Below are positions 23,701-35,053 of a stretch of 64,000 bases of DNA, in pieces. Under the pieces are notes generated by a model. That model had not been told where the DNA came from. It saw nothing but the letters and a program-made list of their open reading frames with translations, and did not search any database. The translations under genes and the position numbers were made by a program. Source of the stretch: Andrena cerasifolii. Taxonomy: Eukaryota > Arthropoda > Insecta > Hymenoptera > Andrenidae. How positions within the stretch are numbered: position 1 is the stretch's first letter; each line of letters begins with the position of its first letter. The stretch lies in the NCBI RefSeq assembly GCF_050908995.1, contig NC_135120.1, positions 23,635,433-23,699,432 on the forward strand, read 5' to 3'.

Positions 23701-26552
23701 TTTGATTCACAATCGATAGTACCAATTCTTTAGCCCGACTGGAACACACATAAATTAAACGCGCGATGTAATTTTTTTAGTATTTCTCGGTGGAAATATA
23801 ATCTATCGGTATACAATATGTAATTTGTTTGCAACACATAATGTGATGTCTACTGTGTGCCAAAATATAATAAATTAGGAATGTCACATTATTTTCTTTT
23901 TCTTTTTTGTATGACAGAGAGTTATTTCTTAAGTGTATAATAAAATTAAATTTCATGTTCAAATGTCGTAGGCTTAATCGTAAGCAGATTTAAATAAATA
24001 AAAAATTCAATTTTCTTCCAGTTGCGAATAACACGTCCCCATGCATATCCTATCCTCCTTCCTTCCTTCTTTCTCCACATCCTATTGAAAGTAAAAAACT
24101 ATTAGTAAGTACAAAATTATTAAATCAAAAGCCACAAATTATCGATAAATTCTCAATGGGAAAATAGTTTCTGAAGCATATGTAATAGTCGAGTATGAGC
24201 CCGCTATTCACATCCAGGAGCTAAACAAAGACTCTGTAAAACATTTGACAATTTCAATACGCGAAAGCATGTAACCTACATCCAAGAAATGCATGTTAAC
24301 ATGAAGTGATAGCATATGGAGTATACTAGACATACGCAAACTATATTTCACCGGTACTATTCGTGCTTGAAACACATCTTTCTAATAGATACAATCAGTG
24401 TATACGAAGCACAGTAATCTTATATTACAATAACACCACAATGTGATCTTTCGAAACCATTTTGTGTGAAATAAATAGTTGATACTTTCAGGTGTTTCTA
24501 GGAGATATAATAGTGGATCTAGGTGGAATGATCTGCTGTTCAAGTAAATTAGAATCTAATGATCTTCCTATACATGAAATACGAGGAGGATAGCAGGTTT
24601 GTTTCCCCGTACATGTGTTTATAACTGAGTATATGCACATACATATACATAAATACATATTTATCTGTATGCATATGTAGCTCTGTATGTGTACAATATG
24701 TAAATATATATATATGTATAAGTATATGTACAGATGTAAAATATATATTTTGCATTATGTTGTGTAACCAATCAGTGCCACTTGACATAACACCACAAAG
24801 TAATCCCTTCGTCTAGGAAGTAGTTTGTAAAGTGGAAATTGCATTGCATACAAAATAGTTAAAATTAACAAAATAAGGACGGAAAAACAAGTTACTTGAC
24901 AGCTTCTCGCGAGCCAGTTAATGTGCAAACACGTTCAGGTAGCCCACCACTTTCTGGTGCCATCTGTATTTTACATCCTGTTTCACTTTGCAATCTTGTT
25001 ATCTGTTCTCCGCCTCTCCCAATTACTGCAAGCATATCAACGTACAGAATGAAAATATCAATCGCAATAGTCTGTTCGATAACACGTTAACAATTTACTT
25101 GTATATCGTAATTATCAATATGTACTATCAAACTGTTTTATCGTAACAACTGAAATGTTTGGATACACCAGTACGAATATGTGTAATACTAAATTAGAAA
25201 AACAAATATTAATTAAGACAGAATTGGGTAACACTTAGATTAAATGTTGTCGAAATGGACAAAAATATTATGTTTTATTCGCCGTTCAAAATTTTTATCT
25301 AAATAAAACCTCTTTCTACCCATGTCTGTATTAGGAATATTTGAAGTAATGTAACCATGTGAATTTATATATAGCTAGTCAGTTTCATTTAAAAACAATA
25401 TATATGGAATTTCACTTTTACTTACTTAGACCAACCATTTTATCTGGAACTCTGATATCTTCGTTACAAATACCTCCTACATTCCCAATCGGTCCTGACG
25501 AGGATCCTGCTTGCCCCGCTCTGCCACCTTGATTGTTCGAATCCCCTAACGAATTATTCCCTGGTGGACCGCGGAGTCCTATCAATGGATCTGCTACTAA
25601 CGATGCCATTTTCTTTGCTTCTGGTTCTAGAAGAATAATTCAAACGTTACGTAATAAATAAAGATGCGGTCTCGTATTTTTCTTTTTTTTTCTTTTTTTT
25701 ACAAACGTTACACTAAACTGCTTTCAATTATAATGCAATCGTACTCTCCCACAAACTGCTGACCTCGTTAAAATATTACTTTTGTATAAATTACATTATA
25801 AAGTATAATCCCTAATAGATACAAGAGAACGTTATCATTGCTTGTACGTATGACGTCTTTACCTGAGCCGTCTTCAAGGGGACGTTTCAATTTAGCATCC
25901 TGATTATTCTGAGCACCAGCTGGATTAATTTTTGCAGCTATCTAGAAAATAATTCATATTTAAAGGTGTAAATGACACTTTATCCATTACTACACGATTC
26001 TTCTTCAACTAAATTATCAAGAAAACACATTATTTGTTATATTACTAGAATGCTTTTCTCGATTCGCATTGCTCGCTTCGCACCTGGCCAGCGAACGATC
26101 GTAAGACACATCGAAATAATCATACATACATATATATATATATACATGGCTGTGCGCGTATAAATAATGCAATTCAAACAAAGTAAATAACATGACAAAC
26201 CAAATTTTTTTTCAACATCACACAAATTTAATGCACATCGAAGCGATAGTTACTTTTTCCGATTATCGATGGGAATTAACCATATACATTGAAATATGAT
26301 CGCAGCATTTCGGGCGAACAAAATTACCAGCGCGATTATGGGCTATTTGTTTATTAATAATCTATACCGACATACGGCTTTACGAGCGTGTAAAACATTG
26401 CATGGCCTACTTATATGGTAGTAATTTAATCATAACCTAGATTACACACGCTTGACGTATTTACTTACTTGTTTTGCACGTTGCAAAGCCGCCGCAAACG
26501 CGGAGCTTTGGCTAAAATTTTGAGGCGGAGCAACCGCTGAATAGTCACTCAT
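20748..26552 (-). CDS. Psi: P-element somatic inhibitor (KSRP/FUBP family)
   Basis: Thirteen coding exons on the minus strand: 26552-26469, 25941-25863, 25626-25426, 25025-24896, 23738-23484, 23385-23214, 23097-22891, 22813-22630, 22554-22397, 22296-22182, 21591-21430, 21317-21100 and 21008-20748; 2,226 bases, 741 aa. Four KH domains carry the GxxG loops IIGRGGEQI (about 122-130), IIGKGGETI (about 218), VIGKGGDMI (about 318) and IIGKGGETI (about 435). The C-terminal part has two copies of DYSAQWAEYYRS(L/I)G, the PSI A and B motifs that bind U1-70K in Drosophila, separated by a Gln-rich run. A Gly/Arg-rich segment lies between KH3 and KH4. In flies Psi represses splicing of the P-element third intron and other targets in the nucleus. 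Intron 10 is almost wholly a TRIM retroelement. Confidence 0.96.
21643..22164 (-). mobile_element. LTR-type miniature retroelement (TRIM) with tRNA-like unit in its LTRs
   Basis: Read on the minus strand: 5' LTR 22164-21998 (begins TGCGGGATCAG, ends TCTACA), then two T, then a primer binding site TGGGGGCTCGTCCGGGTT (21995-21978), identical at 17 of 18 positions to the tRNA-Pro site used by some retroviruses. A non-coding interior of about 160 bases and a purine-rich GGAGGGCCGAG lead to the 3' LTR, 21818 to about 21643 (begins TGTGGGATCAG). The LTRs are clearly homologous but diverged, so the copy is old. Each holds a tRNA-derived unit and a T6 run. No gag or pol. No clean target duplication found. 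The element is 522 of the 590 bases of Psi intron 10 and sits in sense orientation. Confidence 0.8.
21680..21760 (-). repeat. tRNA-derived unit in the 3' LTR (A and B boxes)
   Basis: On the minus strand TAGCCGAGGTGG (21756-21745) resembles a Pol III A box and the start of class II tRNAs (Ser/Leu). GGTTCGAGTCC (21700-21690) is a consensus B box. A T6 run (21665-21660) downstream could terminate Pol III. The T stem pairs poorly and no acceptor stem closes it, so this is not a working tRNA gene. The 5' LTR copy (about 22015-22110) keeps the A box but has a mutated B box. Confidence 0.75.
24640..24735. repeat. TA/CATA-rich low-complexity sequence in Psi intron 4
   Basis: Alternating pyrimidine-purine sequence built from ATAC and TATA blocks, of microsatellite type, with no other content seen. 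Confidence 0.6.
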
Positions 26553-27607
26553 GATGGAACATGAAGCAACAATACGAATTGAAACTATTACGATATATCC
26601 GACTACGAATTGCTATTAACGATCGCTACTATGTGATTTACTTTAATATGTAACGCTTCGAACGTATTTCACACAAAATAGGAATATTTCAACGCACTGC
26701 TTTGATAGTACACAATAGTACAAAGCAGAGGTTTACGAGTGAAAGAACTGTGCTTTCACAGAAAGAACGGTACAGCGCAAGCGTCGGTCATAGAGCATAC
26801 GATTCTGAAGATTGGTAATTGCTCGAGGCATCGGTGTCGCGTAAAGTAGTCGAATAAATGAAAATACGAAGCGATAAGTTACGTGCTCTGTTTCAAATTC
26901 AACGCGTATTTAGTAATTAGACTTGAAGTAAATAGGAGACGCGGATTAATGTTTCAATTACGTGCGTAAAATTTCATAAGACGCAGTTGGAAATAAGTCA
27001 TAAGTATTTTACTTTCAAGTTTCCTTTTTTGGTTGCTACGCATATCGTGACGGAACAGATATAAAAACCGCATGTAACTGCAATAATGTTATTGTCAAAT
27101 GAGATTAAGTCGCTTTGTTATTCCGCGAAAAGGGGAAAATAGAAAATTTAAGATGTCTCAGCTCACGAATATCACGTCTGTTGGTTGGACTTCACCACCA
27201 GGGGACAATAAATGGTGCCCGTCTTGTAAGCACTTGCGTGGTAGCCGTGACTGCGCATGCGTGAGTTTGCGCGCGTTAATTTGTTCTAGCAGATGTACGA
27301 ATTTATTTGGTCATAAATGTTAATGCCAATTGTCAAGTTTTTAATACATTTAATGTTATAGTCTTTGGATATTTACTTATTACTAAGTTACATGAAAATA
27401 TTAATTAAAATATTGGCGTGACAAATAAAATTCAAAATATCGTCCAAAAAATGCCCATTTTTTATTTTTCATAAATTAATTGGGTAGGGTATCCTGAGGT
27501 AAAAGAAGCAATAATGGGAAGTAAATATATATCTTTTATTTGGAAAAATTAAAGAAACTAAGTTCAGAATTATGTACATAATATTCAATTACAACATATC
27601 TAAAAAT

Positions 27608-28700
27608 TTAAGTATGTGTGATATATTTTAAAGCAAGGAATACGTAATCCAATGTCGCAATTTTTACAGTGTAACCACATTTCTCTTCTAATTCTTTTGC
27701 CATTGACATCATTTTGGAACCGCATACAACACACTGACGATATGATTTCGCCTTCTTTTCATTTGGAGAAATTTCTTCTATGAAATGTTTCTTTATTAGT
27801 CTCAAAGGACTGCTGAGGTGGATGGCTGGAACTGTGATTCAGTTCTTCTTTCTTATATTTGATAGTCAACAAATCAATTAGAGCCAATGGAAATTGAAGA
27901 TGGGTTTTCACTCTTCTTGATGATTCCATAAGTTTGTAAATATTGATCTGCTTCATCTACCCCTCCCATGGTGTAATTATAGTCGATTACTGCTTCAATT
28001 TTTTAATCATTTCTCCTCGTTTTGAATTTCTACCATATCCGTGTTATGGATTGTTGAGAGAATTGTCACACTTTTCTTGTTTTTCCATTTGAAAATGTGT
28101 ACTTTTCCCTTGGAAACCGATTATTCCACCTTTTCTAAGTTTCTTCCTGTGCAAGGTTCGTCTAGTTCCTTTTCCATTTTGCCTCGTGGTTCCATAAATA
28201 TCAGTTTTCATAGTTATCGAAATATCGACAAGTTTACAAATTGGCCATATTTTGATTTCTAACAGTTTGGGATTCAGGTGTGTGTCGAAAGTATCATCGT
28301 CCACGAAATGAATAAATTTTCGAGAAACAAAATCTTTTTAACGATACAGTTTTCTAGAAAGATGGTGTTTCAGTACTCTGATTTTTTGTTCAGTACCATT
28401 GACCTAAAGGTTTATTTACATTTCTGCTAAATTAATGTCTCTCCATAGTTTTGCACTTGGAAACTTACATAATCTTGTTTGTTTCCAGACAAGCCTTTAC
28501 ATATCTATTTGTCTCATTGATAAAAAATTGTTCAAAAACATTTAGAATATCTTCCTCAGTCTTCACCAGCACCTAGTATATTTATAGCCGGTATTCCAGT
28601 AATTGGACAGCTAGGTGCTGCTGGATTGTCACGATTTTGGTCTGGAATTGATTCACATCTTCACATTCTGACTAGATATCCGTTGAAACGAACGTTTCAC
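27608..28700 (-). pseudogene. degenerate piggyBac-type transposase (DDE_Tnp_1_7)
   Basis: Minus-strand fragments in several frames line up in the order of a piggyBac-type transposase. Near 28600-28490 they read PITGIPAINILGAG, then VFEQFFINETNRYVKA, recalling the N-terminal ETNRYA region. Near 28190-28044 there is GTTRQN.KGT..LHRKKLRKG with the following lysine/tryptophan-rich stretch. Near 27970-27860 they read MGGVDEADQYLQTYG and RRVKTHLQFPLALIDLLTIKYKK, equivalent to the MGGVD motif and helix. Near 27730 there is a QCVVCGSKM zinc-ribbon-like end. Frameshifts and stops interrupt it many times, so it cannot make protein. I did not find the element's terminal repeats. Confidence 0.7.
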
Positions 28701-28890
28701 TAATCGTAGAAGCAGTTTCTATCTCATCTGGACAAAAGTCTGAATTGAAAGATAATTCCAATAATCTTCTATAAATTTTCTAAACCAAACAACTCACTAT
28801 ACCAAAACCAATCACATTGCTTACTCTTTACAATAAATGTTATTTATCACTTATCAGGTACAAAACTATTATAGTAAGACAAAATAATAA

Positions 28891-29521
28891 GGTAATTATG
28901 CAGAACAGGTGTTTCCTCACCGATTTTGACGACCTTGAAACATGTTGTCGGGAACATGATTCTGAACATCTTTTTCCTACACATGTTACCGCCGCTCGAC
29001 CTTCGTTTCCGAGATATTCGCGAAAAACTTCTTTTGACTTATTCCGACGCAACGCATTCCACCTTTCAACTTGTCCCGGGTATTAGTATTGGTTGAGTCT
29101 AGATTAATGCAGGGGGCGCGCGCCCGCTCGCGGACGTGTAAAGCATGGTAACGAACCGATGTGAGTCGGGGTGTGACAGGAGCCCCCACACACCCAACAT
29201 GTGCTCTCGAAGGCACCCTCCTCCTAGCAAAAAAATTATGTTTTAGAACCAGTCATTCTAATATGCGGCGGCGTCCGCGCCGCCGAACACAGTCAAGGTG
29301 TTGACGGGTATCCGCAAGTTTCTGGTTCAAATCTCCAAACTCATATCGGTGTCAAACTAATACCCGGGACAAGTTGGAAAGTGGCATGCGTTGCGTCGGA
29401 ATAAATCAACAGAAGTTTTTCGCAAACATGTATAGGAAAAAGTTGTTCAGAATGTTGAGTTTTACAATATATCCAAAAATCATTGAAATCGGTGAGGAAA
29501 CACCTATTCTACATAATTACC
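28891..29521. mobile_element. long foldback element, family copy 1 (631 bp)
   Basis: The left end GGTAATTATGCAGAACAGGT and the right end ACCTATTCTACATAATTACC are inverted repeats, and similarity continues inward for well over 100 bases. The centre carries GC-rich sequence (GGGCGCGCGCCCGC) and the phrase CAACTTGTCCCGGGTATTAG in both orientations. Flanks end and start with AATAA, a possible short target duplication. No coding capacity. Confidence 0.75.
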
Positions 29522-31171
29522 AATAATTCTTATGATAATTCTCACAATGCTCACAACGATTCTAACACTAAACTCCACACCAGAGAAAAACTCTAACTTC
29601 ACCTTCCTTCCCACCCCCACCATGCATCCACGATATTTCGAGGCTTTTTTCAAGTATGTTGCGGCGCACGCACCCTCTCACTCGCCCACGTCCAAATATA
29701 AACGTTGCGTCGATGAGCCTCATGCCTCACCGAGGATTTTCCAGATGGGCCTCATGTGTCACCGAGGTATTTCTCGATGGGCCCGGTTTCTGTTGACCCT
29801 CGCTTTCCCTTTTACATACGACTCTCTTACTGCCTCTTAAAACTATGCGAAAGAATAATGTGCACGTTCTTATGATACTACAAATGCAAGTATAACAGAA
29901 AGTATACAACATCTACCAAGTCATATGTCCGTGCGTGAGAGTGACGTGTTGAGCCACAGCGGCCCGCGTCTGTTACCGGCTGGTCAATGAGCGTGCGTCA
30001 TGTCAGCCCGTGATAGTCGCGTACGGGGTTAATAAACTTCTCTTTACGATAAATGATATATTTATCCATTTCAAGATATGTAATATAATCTGTAGATGAT
30101 TGCAACTTCCATAACTTCTTATTTACATATTTATAGCAACTAAGAGACAAAAACAAAACAGCGCTGGGCGCGTAAATCTCGGTACCGATCGATTTTGAAT
30201 TTTTACGCAATCGTTCTTCTTACAAGTTGATTCTCAACGAAATCAGCTGAGCTGGCACATGAGAATTCGCCGCGCCATTCTCATAAATTGTCCAACCCAA
30301 CAAATTTATTCGCATACTTTTGAATATCGTTTACGTGTAAGTTTAAATATTCCCGCGTTTAACGGACTGCCAATTTCATCATCACTCGCTATTAAATAAA
30401 TGTGTTTTATATAACTTTCGTTCCTTCATCTGTCTATAAAATTACTAATTTACTTGTAGAGTACAAGATTAAGTGTGCAATAACCTATTAAAGCCAATGA
30501 ATTACTCTGTACTAAATATAAATAAAAAGAACGGAACGACAGAAAAATATATTCATTTTGTTGCTCATTCCTGAAGAAGAATGTTTTTATAACTATAGAT
30601 TTTTAGCAAATGATTATATTTATCTTTTTATAAAACGCACTACTGTGTGCAATTGTAATGCCATGTGCTTTTCATAACGGTCTATCAAGTCATAACCTCA
30701 TGAAGCACATGGATCGGGCAAACAAAGTTACAGATAGAACGTACGTTATAACCTCACAAAGCGCATGAATTTAACAGAGAAGAAAATTAATGTTAAAGAT
30801 TGCTGTTCTGGTGAAGCTTTCGTGCTATGAATTTATATTCTATATCTATTATAAATACTTGTTATACATATACATACTAACGATAAGCTAAACACTTGTT
30901 GCCACAGCAACGCACATGTCATTTGCTTCGATGCGCATCGAGTGGCCGCCGTCGACGACACATGGACACAATTTCACGCGCACCTAACTCGCGCATCACC
31001 AATCGTTTCAACTGGCTTGCGCCTGGGGCCGGTATTCATAATCGTTACTTATTCTTAAGCAAATGCTTAAGCATGCGAGATCCTCTACTAACGTAGTAGC
31101 TAGTAAAGGAGCTAGGAGGGCATTTCTATATACATACATACCTCTTTCGCACGCATTGTGTGCGGTAGTGG

Positions 31172-31452
31172 ATAGCGTACGATGGAAATTACAGGATGGT
31201 CAAACTATTTCGCGGAGGGGGAATAACCAATCAACGCCAAGGTGGGAAACGAACGGCGCCACCGTCAAGCCAAGTCACTACCAAGTGAGGCCACAGCCAA
31301 TCAGCGTCGACAACCGATTCCCCGCCACGTTGGTTGGTCCTGGCTGGCCTGGCTTGGCTTGACAGTGGCGCCGTTTCGTTTCCCATCTTGGCGCCATTCG
31401 TTTTCCCCCTCCGCGAAATAGTTTGACCACCCTGTAATTTCCATCGTACGCT
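31172..31452. mobile_element. 281 bp palindromic MITE with 8-bp TSD upstream of GSS
   Basis: The arms start AGCGTACGATGGAAATTACA and end with its exact reverse complement. Pairing extends through TTTCGCGGAGGGGGAA and, less well, to the centre. An exact 8-bp duplication GGTAGTGG flanks it (31164-31171 and 31453-31460). Superfamilies with 8-bp duplications include hAT and P; the termini do not decide it. Confidence 0.85.
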
Positions 31453-31482
31453 GGTAGTGGAACGCATCTTTTAGCCAACAAT

Positions 31483-31495
31483 CACGTGGCACGTG
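31483..31495. promoter_or_regulatory. paired CACGTG E-boxes in the GSS promoter/leader
   Basis: Two CACGTG palindromes at 31483-31488 and 31490-31495 lie one base apart, followed by TCACG. They sit just upstream of a donor-like CAC|GTAAGT at 31500 that could end the GSS leader exon, with a matching acceptor TTTACAG ending at 31667, 12 bases before the ATG. bHLH-type factors bind such sites; the regulator is not identifiable from sequence. Confidence 0.45.
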
Positions 31496-31679
31496 TCACG
31501 TAAGTATGTGTGTAGTTTCATTTACGTGTGTGACATTTATCCTAAGTCATAAGATAAAACAAGGCAATGACTTGACAATATTATTTCGAAATCATTTAAA
31601 TGCTAGTTAACGCGGCTGTAAAGCTATTTCCCGCTTGGTGTTCCTATAATTCGTTACGTATTTACAGTAATTGACAGTA

Positions 31680-34600
31680 ATGGAGATTCCGCATTTACAA
31701 CCTTGCATTCAGATGCAAGTTTCAAACGAAGAGTTACAAAATATTATAGATAAGGCTAAGGATTGGGCACTTTTGCATGGTATTCGTTTATAAATGTTTT
31801 AATTAAATCGAGAGCTTATCAATTAATTTTCATTGATAAAAGTGAATAATGCTTTTTTTAATATTTCTGTGTATAATTTTCTCCTCTTCTTGTAGGTGTT
31901 AGTATGCGATCCAAGGAATCGTTTAATAAAAATCAAGTGCAGATTTTACCATTCACTCTGTTACCATCAAGTTTTCCGAGAAAGAATTTTGAGAAGGCGA
32001 AAAACATACAAGTATTATTAAACGAACTTATACATAAGGCAGCTCACGATAATGATTTTATTACAAAGAGTTTAAAAAGGTATATAAAACTTAAAATGTT
32101 TCATTCTTTTTATATATTTATTATATACTGTTCTTTTTATTTTAGTACAATTCATGCTGATCCATTTACAGCAAAATTATTTGAGATATATGAAACGGTT
32201 TATAAAGAAGGATATAGTCAAGTAAAGTAGCATAATTCATAAAAAATTTATTATTCTACAGCGTAAGTTACGAGAAACAGAACTCCTGAATATGTTTCCT
32301 GGATTTGAAATTTCAGATAAAATTTTTAGATAGACTTTTTAACTGTATATATCTTGTTATGTATAGTACACATATATTTGGCATATAATTTCAAATTAAC
32401 TGGCCAGAGCTCTGGTGCTGTAGGAAGCGGTTAAGAGGGAGTCTACTGTGCATTTAATTGTGTCTTAAAATCCAAGTAAAATATTCACATATTCTGTATC
32501 TTCTGGCTCAGCTTGTGTACATTTATTTTTATGAACACTTATCACGTAAATATTCTTCTTTTATAGACTTTAAGCCTTGGATTGCTTCGTTCCGATTACA
32601 TGTTACATGAGAATCATATTAAACAGGTTGAGCTGAATACTATTGCGAGCAGTTTTGGAGGAATAGCGACAATTATTTCTCAATATCACATGTAAATTTT
32701 TATCATAAAAATGTTACCTCACTTCACAATATTTAAATATTGTCTCCATTGCACAATTTTTTTTTTAGGTACATCTTACGACAATTGGGTCACGTCAACA
32801 AATTAGAAAATGTAGGTTTGTTTTATTGATTTACATTTATGTTCCATAAAACATTCAATTTAATAATTTAGTAATTTTCAGATTCCAGAAAATAATCCCA
32901 TTACGGGTCTCGGCAAAGGCTTAACACATGCATGGAAATTATACAACAATAAAGAGTAATTAGCTTCCACTATATTGTAGAAATACATACATAGCCAACT
33001 ATTCTTGCATAATTAATATCTATCTCAATTTTAGGGCTGTGATATTGTTTGTTGTTGAAAATATTACTTATAACATATGCGATCAAAGATTTCATGAATT
33101 TGAAATACAAAAACTCAACCCTGATATTATGGTAATTAGAAAGAGCTTAACTGATTTAGTATCCGATGCAAAACTGGGACCTGACAAGGAATTAATAGTG
33201 TACGTATACATAGTTGTACATAATGAAATGTTTGGAAATTGTATGTTTAATCTATTTATCGTACGTTTCCTTTTTTATTTCACTTACTGTGCATTCAGTG
33301 TTTTAAGCATTAAACATTTTGGTCAGAGGTAAATTGTACTGAACATAAACAAATAATTGCTAGTTTTCTAGATACGTTTAAATAAATATTTACGGAGTAA
33401 TTGCTTTAAATATTTTTTAGTGGAAATCAAGTGGTCTCCGTAGTCTACTTCCGCTCTGGTTATGAAGTTGAAGCTTATCCTACAGAACGGGAATGGTCCG
33501 TGAGATTATTAATAGAACGTTCCCGAGCAATAAAATGTCCATCAATACACTACCATTTAGCTGGTACTAAAAAGGTGTGCCTATGAAGTATGAATTAGTG
33601 TCAATAATTTTCTAGTCAGCAATAATAACCAACATATTGCTAAACTACGTGATAAATATCTATTTATATAGCAAAGCACAGAGGAAGACTAGTAGCCCAG
33701 TTTGTAGACTTTAGGGCACTGTTTGATTCGCTGGACAGGGTGATTTTGAGAGAGGGTAGGGGAAATATACAGAGACAAAGTGCAAGGTAAAACTTGGGGG
33801 GGGGGGGAAGAATTTTGGATGGCGAGAGTCATGTATGAAGAATAGGATAGTCTGATAAGTAAATAAAATAAGGGTAGGATAAGGAACAAGAAAGAGGATA
33901 GAGAGGAAAATGGAGAGAACAAGAATGAAAGGCAGGTGTGAAAGAGGAGTAAATAGCTTAGGATAGGATGAGATGATATGTAAAAAGGGAGTCAAAGGGA
34001 TTAATAAATACATAAAAGGGATTAATAAATACATACAGAGTTATCCACTTAAGTCAGAACGCACACGGGAGACCAGATGCCTTGCGTGGCCTTTTTCAGA
34101 TAATCGTCTCGACATATGTCCTCGGGCTCAGGGGAAAATGATGCAAAAGCCCTGAGCAAGGCGTTGGTACATTCAAAATCCAATTTCTTCTTTAGGACAG
34201 AGACTGACTACTTGGTCAATTCATCTGTTCTCACGCGCGCCTTCCGAGCTAAGTGGATAACTCTGTATGTACATACATACATACATACATAATAAACACG
34301 ATAATTCTTTGTTTCTAGGTACAACAATCCCTAGCATATCCAAAAGCATTGAATATGTTTTTGAAAGAAGATGATGCGATAAAACGAATTCAAGAAGTTT
34401 TTGCTGGGCTTTATTCACTGGAATTCGTAAGTGTAGAAAATAATATATTGTACAAGTAGCAATAAACTTGTATGATACTTATGGAATAAGTTTATTAAAA
34501 TATTTGCTGTATCTTCTAATAATAGTGTATAATGATTCGAAAATGTTTGGTAAAAACAGAACGATGAAGGGGAGGCAATAATCGAAAAGGCTATGTTAGA

Positions 34601-35053
34601 ACCGAAAAGATATGTCCTGAAACCACAAAGGGAAGGAGGCGGAAACAATATTTACAATGACGATATAAAGCAGCATTTAGAATCTATGAAAAGTTCAGAG
34701 GAAAGAACAGCTTGGATACTCATGGATCGCCTTTATCCTCCAGTACAAAAGAATTATATTGTACGTGCACAAAACGAGCCATTTGAAAACCACAGCCCTT
34801 ATTTTTCTGATACTGTATCAGAGCTTGGTGTTTATGGCGTTGTCATTGGGTAATTAATTGAATATACTTATTTTGGCCTTCACGTTTTAGAATACATTAC
34901 ATCAAAACGAATTTTCTCTTTCACAGAGACCAACAAAATATTATATATAATGAAGAGGTGGGTCATATCTTGAGAAGTAAGCTATCATCTGAAAACGAAG
35001 TTGGTATAGCAGCAGGATTTGGTGCTATCGATAGTCCTTACCTTATTAGTTAA
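31680..35053 (+). CDS. GSS: glutathione synthetase
   Basis: Eleven coding exons: 31680-31779, 31896-32079, 32146-32221, 32567-32691, 32769-32811, 32882-32955, 33035-33199, 33421-33574, 34319-34426, 34560-34849 and 34927-35053; 1,446 bases, 481 aa (about 474 in humans). It is the eukaryotic ATP-grasp enzyme that adds glycine to gamma-glutamylcysteine in the cytosol, the last step of glutathione synthesis. Motifs: LGLLRSDYM and QVELNTIASSFGG (substrate site), GNQVVSVVYFRSGY, KPQREGGGNNIY (the glycine-rich loop over ATP), and C-terminal GVYGVVIG and AAGFGAIDSPYL. The ORF after ATG 31680 has no earlier in-frame start in the leader I infer. A poly(A) signal AATAAA lies at 35169-35174, six bases before a foldback element. 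Confidence 0.96.
34030..34272. mobile_element. foldback element in GSS intron 8
   Basis: The left end TACATACAGAGTTATCCACT is the reverse complement of AGTGGATAACTCTGTATGTA at the right end. The element is about 243 bp with no coding capacity. A 20-base direct repeat (GGGATTAATAAATACATA) stands just to its left, and a (CATA)n microsatellite follows on the right. Confidence 0.65.
34263..34292. repeat. CATA microsatellite
   Basis: About five tandem CATA units in GSS intron 8, overlapping the right end of the foldback element. Confidence 0.8.

Larger units (their letters stand above)
26553..31499. other. region between divergent Psi and glutathione synthetase
   Basis: About 5 kb without an intact gene. 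It holds the Psi promoter and 5' UTR, a dead piggyBac-type transposase (27608-28700), a full copy of a long foldback family (28891-29521), unassigned sequence with GC-rich patches at 29.6-30.0 kb, and a palindromic element (31172-31452) directly before the GSS promoter. The open frame 27099-27323 is unrecognised. Confidence 0.5.

Noticed and set aside
27099..27323. 74-codon plus-strand frame with several Cys, like a zinc ribbon (WCPSCKHLRG...CAC)
   Set aside because: Only one CxxC pair is convincing, and no neighbouring exon extends it. Left out, though a search of the translation would settle it.
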